From assembly GCF_004216555.1 (NCBI RefSeq), contig NZ_SGWQ01000002.1, forward strand, positions 217,219 through 281,218: a DNA stretch of 64,000 nucleotides. Direction: 5' to 3'. The notes beneath the pieces are model-generated. The model saw only the letters and a list, made by a program, of their open reading frames with translations. It was not told the origin of the DNA and did no database searches. A program made the translations under genes and the position numbers. How positions within the stretch are numbered: the stretch's first letter is position 1; every line of letters begins with the position of its first letter. Below are positions 55,654 through 64,000 of this stretch, piece after piece. The stretch comes from Herbihabitans rhizosphaerae (lineage in GTDB: Bacteria > Actinomycetota > Actinomycetes > Mycobacteriales > Pseudonocardiaceae).

Positions 55654-57608
55654 GTACGTCTGGGAGCGCTCCCCGGTACGCCTACGGCCCGTGGCACGAC
55701 GGGCCGGATCCCCTTGCCGCGCCAGTGGATCTGCGGTCCGCCCTGGACGCGCTCGGCCGCGAGGTGATGGAGGGCGGGACGCCGCGGTCGGCGCTGGACG
55801 AGGTGCTGCGCCGCGGCACCCGCGACACCGCCGGACTGGACGAGCTGACCCGCCGGGTGTGGCAGCGGCGCGCGGAGATCCAGCGCCGGCACCGGCTGGA
55901 CGGCACGCTGCAGGAGGTGCGCCGGCTGCTGGACCAGGCGCTGGACGCCGAGCGGCGGGCACTGTTCCCGGACCCGTCGGACGACGCGCGGTTCCGCGAG
56001 TCCACTTTGGACGCTCTGCCGTCCGGCACGGCGGCCGCGGTGCGCGAGCTGTCCACCTACGACTGGCGGTCTTCGGACGCGCGGGAGGCCTACGAGCGAA
56101 TCGGCGAGCTGCTCGGGCGCGACCTCATGGACTCGCGGTTCCAGGGTATGAAGGACGCGCTGCGCAACGTCACGCCGGAGGACACCGAGCGGATCGCCCG
56201 GATGATGTCCGACCTGAACGACCTGCTGCTGGCGCATCTTCGCGGCGAGGACACCACCGAGCGGTTCGAGAAGTTCATGCGCGAGCACGGCGAGTTCTTC
56301 CCGGAGAACCCGCGCGACACCGAGGAACTGATCGACGCGCTCGCCGCCCGTGCGGCCGCCGCGCAGCGGATGCTGAACTCGACGTCCGATCAGCAGCGCG
56401 CGGAACTGTCCGACCTGATGTCCAGCGCGTTCGGCGATCCCCGGCTGGCCGAGCAGGTGGCCACGCTGGACGCCAACCTGCGGGCGCTGCGGCCCGGCGA
56501 GGACTGGACCTCGTCCGGCCGGTTCCGGGGCAACAACCCGCTCGGGATGGGTGAGGGCGCCCAGGCGATGGAGGACCTCGCCGCGCTGGACGCGCTCGCC
56601 GAGCAGCTCGCGCAGTCCTACCCGGGCGCGCGACTGGAGGACATCGACCTGGACGCGCTGACCGGTCAGCTCGGCGAGGAGTCCACTGTGGACGCCCGGC
56701 GGCTGGCCGAGCTGGAGCGGGAGCTGCGCGCACAGGGCATCCTGGATCGCGCACCGGACGGCACGCTTCGCTTGTCGCCCAAGGCATTGCGGCGGCTCGG
56801 CGAGACGGCCTTCCGCGACGTGGTCGGCCGGTTGCACGGCCGGCGCGGCGAGCGGGACACCGCACACGCGGGTGCCGCGGGGGAGCCGACCGGCGCCAGC
56901 AGGCCGTGGGCGTTCGGCGACACCGAGCCGTGGGACGTGCCGCGCACCGTGCGCAACGCGGTGCTGCGCGGTGGGCCCGGCCGGGTCCGGTTGGACGTGT
57001 CGGACGTGGAGGTCACCGAGACCGAGCAGCGAGCCCGCGCGGCGGTGGCGCTGTGCGTGGACACCTCGTGGTCGATGGTGCAGGACGGGCGCTGGGTGCC
57101 GATGAAGCGCACCGCGCTCGCGCTGCACCATGTGATCAAGACCCGCTACCGCACCGACTCGCTCGAGCTGATCACCTTCGGCCGGCACGCGTCCACTGTG
57201 GACATCGGCGAACTGGTGTCGCTGGAGGGAACCTGGGAGCAGGGCACCAACCTGCACCACGCGCTGCTGCTCGCCGGGCGACACCTGCGGCGCCACCCCG
57301 ACGCCGAACCGATCGTGCTCGTGGTGACCGACGGCGAGCCGACCGCGCACCTCGAGCCGGACGCGCAGCCGGTGTTCAGCTACCCGCCGCTGCCCGAGAC
57401 GCTGCGCCGCACGCTGTCCGAAGTGGACGGTCTGGCCCGGCTGGGCGCGTCGGTCACGGTGTTCATGCTCGGCGAGGACGAGCGGCTCAAGTCCTTTGTG
57501 GACATTCTGGCCAGGCGCGGCGGGGGCCGGGTGCTCGCGCCGGACCTGGACGGTCTCGGCGCGTCGGTGGTCGGGGACTACCTGCGCACCCGGCGCTCCC
57601 GCCGCTGA
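55650..57608 (+). CDS. VWA-domain protein, partner of the AAA+ ATPase
   Basis: 652 residues from GTG 55650. The first 400 residues are helical and charged (TRRVWQRRAEIQRRHRLDGT; LDALTGQLGEESTVDARRLA). The C-terminal VWA domain begins near residue 465: VALCVDTSWSMVQDGRWVPM with MIDAS DTSWS, then GTNLHHALLLAGRHL and IVLVVTDGEPTAHL. It is cytoplasmic by appearance. Coupling to the ATPase is by GTGA overlap. Two STVD palindromes (56681 and 57191) fall within it. Confidence 0.88.
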   Translation: MSTSGSAPRYAYGPWHDGPDPLAAPVDLRSALDALGREVMEGGTPRSALDEVLRRGTRDTAGLDELTRRVWQRRAEIQRRHRLDGTLQEVRRLLDQALDAERRALFPDPSDDARFRESTLDALPSGTAAAVRELSTYDWRSSDAREAYERIGELLGRDLMDSRFQGMKDALRNVTPEDTERIARMMSDLNDLLLAHLRGEDTTERFEKFMREHGEFFPENPRDTEELIDALAARAAAAQRMLNSTSDQQRAELSDLMSSAFGDPRLAEQVATLDANLRALRPGEDWTSSGRFRGNNPLGMGEGAQAMEDLAALDALAEQLAQSYPGARLEDIDLDALTGQLGEESTVDARRLAELERELRAQGILDRAPDGTLRLSPKALRRLGETAFRDVVGRLHGRRGERDTAHAGAAGEPTGASRPWAFGDTEPWDVPRTVRNAVLRGGPGRVRLDVSDVEVTETEQRARAAVALCVDTSWSMVQDGRWVPMKRTALALHHVIKTRYRTDSLELITFGRHASTVDIGELVSLEGTWEQGTNLHHALLLAGRHLRRHPDAEPIVLVVTDGEPTAHLEPDAQPVFSYPPLPETLRRTLSEVDGLARLGASVTVFMLGEDERLKSFVDILARRGGGRVLAPDLDGLGASVVGDYLRTRRSRR

Positions 57609-57611
57609 CCC

Positions 57612-58874
57612 TCAGAGCTCCATCACGTTGTCCCGCGTGGTCAGCCACGGCTGACCGCCGCTGTCACAACCCGCCTTGCCGACCTGGGTCGGGCCGTACG
57701 GACTGCGCTTGAACGTCGGGATCCGGTCACCCCCGAACCCCTGCGGCCCGACGGTGCCGTTCGCGTCCCGGACCGCTTTCAGCGTGTTCTCGGTGAACTG
57801 GTTGCCGTGGCTCGGGCACTCGAAGAACGCGACCTCGCCCTTCTCGAGCGTGTCGCAGCCCTTGCTGGTCACCTCGGGTTTCGGCGTGCACGGGAAGTTC
57901 TCCACGCGGTCGTAGAACACGCCGTCGGAGACGGTTCCGGTGCGAGTGAACCGGTTGCGGGTCACCGTGTTGCCGCTGGCGTCGTTGCGGATCTTGAGCG
58001 GTGAGCCGCTGATCGTGCCGAAGTTGTTGGCCTCGATGGTGTTACCGGTGGAGCCGTCCTTGACGTAGAACGCGTGGATGATCTCCGCGTCCAGACCGTG
58101 GGTTGCCGGGTCCTCCACTCCCACCAGGTCGAGGAAGTGGTTGTTGCGGAACGAGTTGTGGTTGGAGTTGCGCAGCGCGACCGCGTGGGTGCCCTTGTGG
58201 GCGGTGTTGCCCGGGGTCAGCTCCGCGCCGTTCCAGTTGTACCGGTCACCGAGGAACTGGAACTTCATGCCGAACAGCGAGTTGTGGTTGTTCCCGTTGG
58301 CGGCGGGCAGCCGCAGGTCGTGGTGGCCCCGGTCGACCACGCCGCCGCTGAAGCTCATGCCGCTGGCGTAGTTGCGCACCTCGAGATAGTGGAAGTGCAG
58401 GCCCTCGGTCGGCCTGGTCGCCCGCGTCGGATCGGCGGCGTTGAACCACGACGCCCCGTCCTCCTTGTCCTTCGGCGCCTGGAACACCGGACGCTCGCCG
58501 GTGAAGGGGCTGCCGGGGACGTAGCCGACGGGCAGGAACGAGATCTTGTGATCGTCGAGGTAGGTGTCCCAGGAGGTCTTCTTCGCGTCCTGGTACAGAC
58601 CCGGCGCGATGAGCACCTCGACGTCGACGGCGGGCCGATGGTGCTTGATCACGTTCTCCGCGCCGTCCAGCGTCCGCACGGCCTGCTCCGGTGACAGGCC
58701 GGCGTTGGTGTCCGTGCCCGCCGGCGACAGGTACACGCGGAACGGTTCCGCCGCAGCCGGTTCAGCGGCTGCCGGGAACTGGGTGACCGCGAGTCCCGCG
58801 GCGACCAGTGCGGTGGCCGCGACGCCGATCAGTATCGCGGGTCTGCGGCGTTTGACGGTTGACACATGGCTCAT
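57612..58874 (-). CDS. secreted right-handed beta-helix protein
   Basis: 420 residues from ATG 58874, with GAGGGGG upstream. A signal peptide (KRRRPAILIGVAATALVAAG) is followed by a DUF1565-like start, RVYLSPAGTDTNAGLSPEQA, and repeated Asn-rich rungs: NHNSLFGMKFQFLGDRYNWN, SNHNSFRNNHFLDL, STGNTIEANNF and ASGNTVTRNRFTRTG. This is the parallel beta-helix fold used by polysaccharide lyases and epimerases. No catalytic residues can be picked. The end is four bases from the convergent VWA gene. Confidence 0.82.
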   Translation of the reverse strand: MSHVSTVKRRRPAILIGVAATALVAAGLAVTQFPAAAEPAAAEPFRVYLSPAGTDTNAGLSPEQAVRTLDGAENVIKHHRPAVDVEVLIAPGLYQDAKKTSWDTYLDDHKISFLPVGYVPGSPFTGERPVFQAPKDKEDGASWFNAADPTRATRPTEGLHFHYLEVRNYASGMSFSGGVVDRGHHDLRLPAANGNNHNSLFGMKFQFLGDRYNWNGAELTPGNTAHKGTHAVALRNSNHNSFRNNHFLDLVGVEDPATHGLDAEIIHAFYVKDGSTGNTIEANNFGTISGSPLKIRNDASGNTVTRNRFTRTGTVSDGVFYDRVENFPCTPKPEVTSKGCDTLEKGEVAFFECPSHGNQFTENTLKAVRDANGTVGPQGFGGDRIPTFKRSPYGPTQVGKAGCDSGGQPWLTTRDNVMEL

Positions 58875-59009
58875 GCGTTGCCCCCTCGATCGTGTTCGCG
58901 GTGGGTTCGCCGCGCGCGGCACGGTATCGAGAGGATCTTTCAATCGGCTTTCACTCGACCGTGTAGTTGCCGTCGTGTGCCCCGTCGCCGCTGGTGATCA
59001 CGATTCCCC

Positions 59010-59390
59010 CTAGCGTGCTTCGATGTCTGTCTGCATGAGTCCGAACAGATTGCCCTCGGTGTCGCGGCAGTAGGCCAGCCATCCCACGGCGGGCACCGCG
59101 CTGCGCGTGACCACGACGAGCCCGCCCGCGATGGTCACCGCGTTGGTGAAGCCGTCGAGATCGGGCACGTCGATGGTCAGCGGGAACGCCGCCATCGGCG
59201 CGTCGAGCGCGGGTTCGACGCCCAGCCTCGGGGTCAGCGCGCCGTCGATGCCCGGCCCATCGCCGGTCTGGATCAGCCAGTACGGGTTGTCCGCCAGTCG
59301 CACGAACGCCCAACCGAACACCGTCTCGTAGAACGTCCTCGCCCGATCCGGGTTGGTGGCGTGGATCTCGAAGTGCACGGGACGAGGCAT
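59010..59390 (-). CDS. VOC-superfamily (glyoxalase-like) protein
   Basis: 126 residues. The fold pattern is VHFEIHATNPDRARTFYETV, FGWAFVRL, LTIDVPDLDGFTNAVTIAGG and YCRDTEGNLFGLMQTD, typical of single-module VOC proteins. It is one of three such genes in the window (also 23918 and 33079). Substrate unknown. Confidence 0.85.
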   Translation of the reverse strand: MPRPVHFEIHATNPDRARTFYETVFGWAFVRLADNPYWLIQTGDGPGIDGALTPRLGVEPALDAPMAAFPLTIDVPDLDGFTNAVTIAGGLVVVTRSAVPAVGWLAYCRDTEGNLFGLMQTDIEAR

Positions 59391-59496
59391 TTGGCGCCTC
59401 CTCTTCTTGATCGCCGCACGGACGGTACGCGCGGCGACGCGAAGCGAGGCAGGGGCGAACGGCTCTGTCCTGGCGGGCTTTGGTCAGGCGTCGGTG

Positions 59497-59793
59497 TCAG
59501 ACGTGAGGGTCGGGCTTGGCCTGGTTGAGCACCCGCAGTCCCGGCACGGACAGGTCCGGCCACGGCGGCCGGCGCAGAATCGCGAGGGTGGACAACGTCG
59601 CGGCCACGAGCCCGGTGATCGCGCCGAGCAGGGCGATCCGCTCACGGTCCACGGCCGCCTCCCACGATGCCTTGCCCTCGTGGATGACGAACACGCCGAC
59701 CGGGGTGACCCGTCCGCCACGTCCGACGCGCGCGACCGGGATGACCGTGCTCCCGTCGGTCAGGACGTGGGGCTCGCCGTACGCGCGCGTCAT
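59497..59793 (-). CDS. GerW/YtfJ-like small protein
   Basis: 98 residues from ATG 59793, with GAGGA upstream. HVLTDGSTVIPVARVGRGGR and VTPVGVFVIHEGKASWEAAV resemble the core of GerW/YtfJ sporulation-type proteins, which actinobacteria carry without a known role. A hydrophobic helix, IALLGAITGLVAATLSTLAI, follows. The family call is moderate. Confidence 0.55.
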   Translation of the reverse strand: MTRAYGEPHVLTDGSTVIPVARVGRGGRVTPVGVFVIHEGKASWEAAVDRERIALLGAITGLVAATLSTLAILRRPPWPDLSVPGLRVLNQAKPDPHV

Positions 59794-59837
59794 CACAGGA
59801 TCCTCTCGTCGACTGCCTTCCTGTCTACAGCAGACGG

Positions 59838-60791
59838 TCAGCTCGTGATGTCCTTGCGGGTGAAGCGGCGCACGGCGAGCGCGCCGAACACACCGCAGTA
59901 CAGCACGGCGGAGAACGCGCCCTGGGTCATCTGCTCCCAGTCGATGTCCGTGGCGATCAGGTCCGACCAGGCGAACGCGAAGTGCGTCGGCAGTACGTCG
60001 CGTATCCCGCCGAGCGCGGTGATCTGGTCGAGGATCTGGGACAGGATCGACACCAGCACGGCGCCACCCACCGCACCCAGCGGCGCGTCGGTCAGCACCG
60101 ACAGGAACAGCGCCAGCCCGGCCACCCAGAGGAGTTGGATCGCGAGGTAGCAGACCGCGAGGCCGATCGCGTACACGCCGCTGGAGAACGGGATCGCGTC
60201 CCCGGTGGGGCTGACCGCCTCACCGGCGCCGTAGAAGATCACGCCGGCCAGCAGCGCCACCGCCGGCAGCAGCGCGATCGCGGTCAACGACAGCAGCGCC
60301 GACGCGATCGCCTTCTGCCGCAACAGTCTCGTGCGTGGCACGGGCATCGCGAGCAGGTATTTCAGGCTCGACCAGGACGCCTCGCTGGCGATCGTGTCAC
60401 CGAAGAACACCGCCACGATCATCGGCAGCAGGAAGGTGCCGGCGGCGAACAGGATGAACACCACGAAGTTCGGGGCGCTCGCCGTGGCCAGGTCCACGAA
60501 CCCGCCGGAGCGCCGGTTCGGCGACGCGTCGCCCAGCGCGAACGCCCCGGCGATCAGGAACGGCAGCAGCACGAGGAAGCCGAAGATGAGCTGGGTGCGG
60601 CGACGGCGGAGCTGGCGGACCAGCTCCACCCGCAGCTTGAGTGTCCCTTGTGGACGGTAACCCGCCGACGCGCCGGCCGCGCCGACCCCGACGTGCTCGT
60701 GCGAGGCCATCTCGGTGAACTCGGCGACCGCCGCCGGGTCGGTGTGCACCTCGTGATCAGTACTGTCCACTGTGGACTTCCGGTCGCTCAT
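59838..60791 (-). CDS. ABC transporter permease (ABC-2 type)
   Basis: 317 residues from ATG 60791. After a 55-residue hydrophilic tail there are six hydrophobic segments (LIFGFLVLLPFLIAGAFALG, FVVFILFAAGTFLLPMIVAV, ALLSLTAIALLPAVALLAGV, GLAVCYLAIQLLWVAGLALF among them) and the conserved ASWSSLKYLLAMPVPR loop of ABC-2 permeases. Its start overlaps the stop of the hydrolase-ATPase fusion by four bases (ATGA), so the fusion supplies the ATPase of this exporter. The cargo is unknown. Confidence 0.86.
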   Translation of the reverse strand: MSDRKSTVDSTDHEVHTDPAAVAEFTEMASHEHVGVGAAGASAGYRPQGTLKLRVELVRQLRRRRTQLIFGFLVLLPFLIAGAFALGDASPNRRSGGFVDLATASAPNFVVFILFAAGTFLLPMIVAVFFGDTIASEASWSSLKYLLAMPVPRTRLLRQKAIASALLSLTAIALLPAVALLAGVIFYGAGEAVSPTGDAIPFSSGVYAIGLAVCYLAIQLLWVAGLALFLSVLTDAPLGAVGGAVLVSILSQILDQITALGGIRDVLPTHFAFAWSDLIATDIDWEQMTQGAFSAVLYCGVFGALAVRRFTRKDITS

Positions 60792-63673
60792 CCGGACGCC
60801 TCCTCTCCGACCAGCTCCAGGAACACGTCCTCCAGGCGGCGCCTCGGGCCCGCCTGCTCCACCGCCACGCCCGCCTCGACGAGCGCGGCCACCGCGGTCG
60901 ACCTCGGCGTGCCGTTGAGGCTGGCGTGCACGACACCGTCCTCTGTGGACACTTCGGACACGCCGTCGAATCCGCGCAGCACCTCGGCGGCCCGGTCCGG
61001 GAGGTCCACCCGGAAGGTCGCCTCGCCACCGCCGGCCACGATGTCGGACACCTCGCCGGAGGCGATCAGCCGGCCGCGGTGCATCACCACGACGTGGCTG
61101 CAGGTCTGCTCCACCTCGGCGAGCAGGTGGCTGGAGACCAGCACGGTGCGCCCGGTGCTCGCGTACTTCTGCAGCACCTCGCGCATCTGGTGGATCTGCG
61201 GCGGGTCCAGCCCGTTGGTCGGCTCGTCGAGCACCAGCAGATCGGGGAGCCCCAGCATGGCCTGCGCGATCGCCAGCCGCTGGCGCATGCCCTGGCTGTA
61301 GGTGCGCACCCGCCGCCTGACCGCGTCGCCGAGTCCGGCGATCTCCAGCGCCTCGTTGAAGTGCGCGTGCTCGGTCGGCCGACCGGTGGCCGCCCAGTAC
61401 AGCCGCAGGTTCGCCTCGCCGGACAGGTGCGGCAGGAAGCCGGAGCCCTCGACGAACGAGCCGATCCGGGACAGCACCGGCGCGCCGGAGTCGATCTTGT
61501 GCCCGAATACCCGGATCGTGCCCGTGGTCGGCGTGATCAACCCCATCAGCATGCGCAGCGTGGTGGTCTTGCCGGCGCCGTTCGGGCCGAGCAGGCCGAG
61601 CACCTGCCCGGTGTCCACTCGGAACGAGAGACTGTCCACGGCGGTGACGCCACCGGGGTAGGACTTGGACAGGTTCTCGATCACCAGCGGCACGTCGGCC
61701 AGCTCACTGTCCACATCGGACCGGCGGCGGCGCAGCACGATCATCGCGATACCGCCGAGTACGGCCAGCCCGAGCACCACGCCGATGCCGATCAGCGGCG
61801 CGGTGGGCGGGCCGGTGCTGGACGCGGAACCCGGAACCACCGGCGCGGCAAGGGAAGCCGGCTCGGCCAGCGCGACCGTGTAGGCGGCCGGCTGCGCGGG
61901 CGTGGCGTAGGACTGGTCGGTCGTGGTGACCGCCAGCTCGATCGCGTGCTCGGCCTCGATCGGCCGCACGATGCCGGGCAGCGTCACGGTCACCTCGACC
62001 GGCCGCCCGTCGGCCGGCAGGTTCGGCACTCGGAACGCGGAGACGTTGGAGCCGGGGAGGATCTTCACGCCGTCCGGTCCGACGTCGTAGATCTTGGCGA
62101 AGAACACGCCCTCTCCGGGCGGCTGGCCGGGCACCGCCGCGATGCGCAGCCGCACGGTCGACGAGCCGGCGATCAGCAACTGCCCGTCCAGCGGCGCGCT
62201 GCGGAATCGCGCCACCTGTCCCGGCAGGTCGATCGCCATCCGGCCGGCCAGCCGCGACGAACTGCCGATCATCGCGCCGAGGCCGGGCATGCTGCTCACC
62301 GACGCCGGGTTGCCGCCGGGCGGGTTCACCACGGTCTGCTGCTCGCCGCGCAGCGGAACGGTCTTGCGCTCGCCCGCACCGCTCGCCGCACCCGGGTAGT
62401 TCGCCGCGGTGACCGTGCGCACCGACGGTGTGCCCTGCGCGCGCAGCGCCCCCTGCACGGCGTACTGGAAGCCGGAGCCCGGGTCGGATCCGTTGCCGCG
62501 CAGGTGGAAGTCGAACCAGTCCACAATGGACGATCGGAGTTCCTTGCCCGGCCGGCCGCCGTCGTGGCCACCGGTGTACCAGGACACCTTCACCTTGCCG
62601 CCCGCCCGCGCGATTGCCCGCGCGGTGGCGTCGGCCTGGTCGAGCCCGAACAGCGTGTCCTGTTCGCCCTGCACGATCATCGTCGGCTTGGTGATCCGGT
62701 CGGCGACCGACACGGGGGAGACCGACCGCAGCAGGTCAACGGTCGCCTGGCTGGCCTTGCCGGTCGTGGCCACCTCGGCGTAGGCGCGGCAGATCTCCAG
62801 CCGGAACCGGCCGCAGGCGTTCATCGGCCCGGCCTGGCGTTGCCCGCCGTTCTGCCCGGGAGCGCCCGCGCCCGGGATTCCGCCACCACCCGCGCCGCCG
62901 GTCGGGTCACCGCCGCCGGGTGCGGGCGGATCGGCGTTCTGGTCCTCCTCGTCGCCCGGCTCCGGTGCGTCGGCCTGTGGGTTGGCCAGGCCCGCGCCGC
63001 CCATTCCGGCGGCGAAGAAGATGCCGGCCCACGAGCGCTTGAACACGCCGTTGGCCTCGAACGCGCCGGCGGCCGGGGTGCCCGGCAGGTCGGTGCGCGT
63101 GGTGGCCGCGTTGGGGATCAGCGCTTGGCCGAGGTCGTTGTAGGTGATCACTGGCGCCAGCACGTCCACCCGGGGGTCGTGCCCGGCGAGCAGCAGTGAG
63201 AGCGCGCCGCCGTAGGACGCGCCGGTGACGCCGACCCGCGGGTCGTTCGGCCCGTCCTTCTGTACCTCGGACCGGGTGGACAGCCAGCTGATCAGCTCGC
63301 GCGCGTCGGCCACCTCGGCGTCCGGCGCGTTGAGCGCGATCTCCCCGGTGCTGCGGCCGAACCCTCTGGCGGAATAGGCCAGCACCACGAATCCGCGCTC
63401 GGCCATCTCCCTGGCCTCGCCGGCGACGCTGTCCTTACTTCCACCGAACCCGTGCGCGAGCAAGATCGCCGGCGCCGGTGTCCCCGTCTCGGGGAGGTAC
63501 AGGGTGGTGTCGATGCGCACTTGGCTGATTCCGGTGCCGATGGGCAGCACGGACTCCTGCGTACGGACCTCGGCGGTGTCATCATCGGCAAGGAACCACA
63601 CCACGCCGGCCGCGGCGAGGAGGGCGACGAGCAGGATGACCACGAACGTGCGCGGCCTGGGAGTTCGGGGCAC
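60788..63673 (-). CDS. fusion of extracellular S15/CocE-like hydrolase and ABC ATPase
   Basis: 961 residues from GTG 63673. A signal-anchor helix (about 9-28) leads to an alpha/beta-hydrolase of the X-Pro dipeptidyl-peptidase type: LLAHGFGGSKDSV, the nucleophile Ser153 in VGVTGASYGGALSLL, and His in YTGGHDGGRPG. An acidic Gly/Pro-rich loop lies inside it. A beta-sandwich domain follows, then a second helix (about 625-648), IGIGVVLGLAVLGGIAMIVL. The cytoplasmic ATPase has Walker A LLGPNGAGKTTTLRML, signature VRTYSQGMRQRLAIAQA and Walker B LLVLDEPTNGLDPP. The topology is hydrolase outside and ATPase inside, coupled to the permease. Confidence 0.9.
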   Translation of the reverse strand: MPRTPRPRTFVVILLVALLAAAGVVWFLADDDTAEVRTQESVLPIGTGISQVRIDTTLYLPETGTPAPAILLAHGFGGSKDSVAGEAREMAERGFVVLAYSARGFGRSTGEIALNAPDAEVADARELISWLSTRSEVQKDGPNDPRVGVTGASYGGALSLLLAGHDPRVDVLAPVITYNDLGQALIPNAATTRTDLPGTPAAGAFEANGVFKRSWAGIFFAAGMGGAGLANPQADAPEPGDEEDQNADPPAPGGGDPTGGAGGGGIPGAGAPGQNGGQRQAGPMNACGRFRLEICRAYAEVATTGKASQATVDLLRSVSPVSVADRITKPTMIVQGEQDTLFGLDQADATARAIARAGGKVKVSWYTGGHDGGRPGKELRSSIVDWFDFHLRGNGSDPGSGFQYAVQGALRAQGTPSVRTVTAANYPGAASGAGERKTVPLRGEQQTVVNPPGGNPASVSSMPGLGAMIGSSSRLAGRMAIDLPGQVARFRSAPLDGQLLIAGSSTVRLRIAAVPGQPPGEGVFFAKIYDVGPDGVKILPGSNVSAFRVPNLPADGRPVEVTVTLPGIVRPIEAEHAIELAVTTTDQSYATPAQPAAYTVALAEPASLAAPVVPGSASSTGPPTAPLIGIGVVLGLAVLGGIAMIVLRRRRSDVDSELADVPLVIENLSKSYPGGVTAVDSLSFRVDTGQVLGLLGPNGAGKTTTLRMLMGLITPTTGTIRVFGHKIDSGAPVLSRIGSFVEGSGFLPHLSGEANLRLYWAATGRPTEHAHFNEALEIAGLGDAVRRRVRTYSQGMRQRLAIAQAMLGLPDLLVLDEPTNGLDPPQIHQMREVLQKYASTGRTVLVSSHLLAEVEQTCSHVVVMHRGRLIASGEVSDIVAGGGEATFRVDLPDRAAEVLRGFDGVSEVSTEDGVVHASLNGTPRSTAVAALVEAGVAVEQAGPRRRLEDVFLELVGEEASG

Positions 63674-64000
63674 GGCACGACGTTATGCGAGTTTCGCTGA
63701 GATATCTGAGAACGACCTGAAACCCGCCAGAACCCGACCCCGGCTCACCTACCCACTTACCGACTTCACGCAGCCGGGTGTGTTGACCGCCCCGATCAAA
63801 AGCCCGCTGAGGTCGAAACTCATTGTCGAGGGCGGTCGCCCCTACGACGCCGGAGAGACAGCGGGCGAGGAACGAGCCCACTGTCTCGGAGGAGGCGTGA
63901 CTGAACCACCCACGAAACCCAACCACCCACACCCGGCACCCAGCCACCCACCCAAAAAGACCACAACCCCGTTCGGCGAAGCCGAACCAGGCGACCCTGC
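63674..64000. other. intergenic end of window
   Basis: No convincing gene. A minus-strand open frame reaches across 63582-63947 but has no family match, overlaps the fusion gene's 5' end and reads low-complexity DNA. The stretch 63901-63952 is an ACC/CCA-rich low-complexity run. A terminator-like hairpin lies at the right edge. Confidence 0.5.
63954..63987 (-). terminator. minus-strand terminator at window edge
   Basis: GTTCGGC (63971-63977) pairs with GCCGAAC (63981-63987). On the minus strand a T-run (complement of AAAAA at 63954-63958) follows 12 bases later. It would end a gene that enters from beyond the window. Confidence 0.55.

Noticed and set aside
63582-63947. Minus-strand 121-codon frame at the window end
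   Set aside because: It overlaps the start of the fusion gene and low-complexity DNA, with no motif or ribosome site.
63901-63952. ACCC-rich repeats as a possible CRISPR or tandem-repeat array
   Set aside because: The repeats are irregular, with no constant spacers; simple low-complexity sequence.

Overview
The window is very GC-rich actinobacterial DNA with many GTG starts, frequent 4-base GTGA/ATGA stop-start overlaps and tightly packed operons. The gene set points to the order Pseudonocardiales (inference; Lentzea, Saccharothrix, Amycolatopsis or a relative). It includes an ergothioneine operon, FabG-InhA-ferrochelatase in mycobacterial order, XRE/DUF5753 with DUF397, a mycothiol-dependent isomerase-type protein, type VII secretion (T7SS) type N-termini, an InhA-type enoyl reductase and an RipA-like NlpC/P60 protein.

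Layout. 1-4031: egtA (5' cut by the window), egtB, and egtC and egtD in one uninterrupted frame. 4151-5785, 15084-16691 and 16795-18468: three paralogous secreted tripeptidyl-aminopeptidase-type hydrolases that share an upstream motif plus stem-loop. 5913-10013: an IclR regulator divergent from a large secreted beta-propeller protein of lower GC. 10126-11823: two convergent genes, each with a T7SS-type helical N-terminus and one half of an endonuclease/exonuclease/phosphatase (EEP) domain. 11899-14989: a TauE-type permease, an HhH-GPD glycosylase and an SseB-like protein. 18573-22665: thioesterase/TetR operon, a frameshifted WDG-repeat gene, an ADP-ribosylglycohydrolase and a DUF397/XRE pair. 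22791-28284: small accessory genes around a rifampicin monooxygenase (rox). 28576-36429: aconitase, a small ABC exporter, a VOC protein, a frameshifted DUF222/HNH gene and an acyl-CoA synthetase. 36469-43006: membrane proteins, NlpC/P60 hydrolase, HxlR with a divergent hydrolase, a luciferase-like fragment, a cell-wall protein and mobA. 43082-46148: MoxR-DUF58-VWA operon. 46150-46866: an AT-richer island. 47653-50224: fabG-inhA-hemH. 50392-57608: a methyltransferase/ASCH operon, LtrA, and a second AAA+/VWA pair. 57612-63673: beta-helix protein, small genes and an ABC exporter whose ATPase is fused to an extracellular S15-type hydrolase.

The most interesting locus is 10126-11823. The EEP nuclease is cut in two on opposite strands. 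A 6-base inverted repeat (CATCAG at 10500-10505, CTGATG at 10889-10894) lies at the exact break in both genes and in the same codon phase. Inverting the segment on paper gives a complete in-frame WXG-type nuclease on the minus strand and closes the plus-strand gene as a 127-residue EspC-like protein. Both stop codons lie inside the segment, three bases apart. This looks like a small inversion that either inactivated, or can reversibly switch, a T7SS nuclease effector.

A second window-wide signal is a near-palindrome, GTCCACTGTGGAC, found 14 times. It is mostly inside genes and almost always read as Ser-Thr-Val-Asp.
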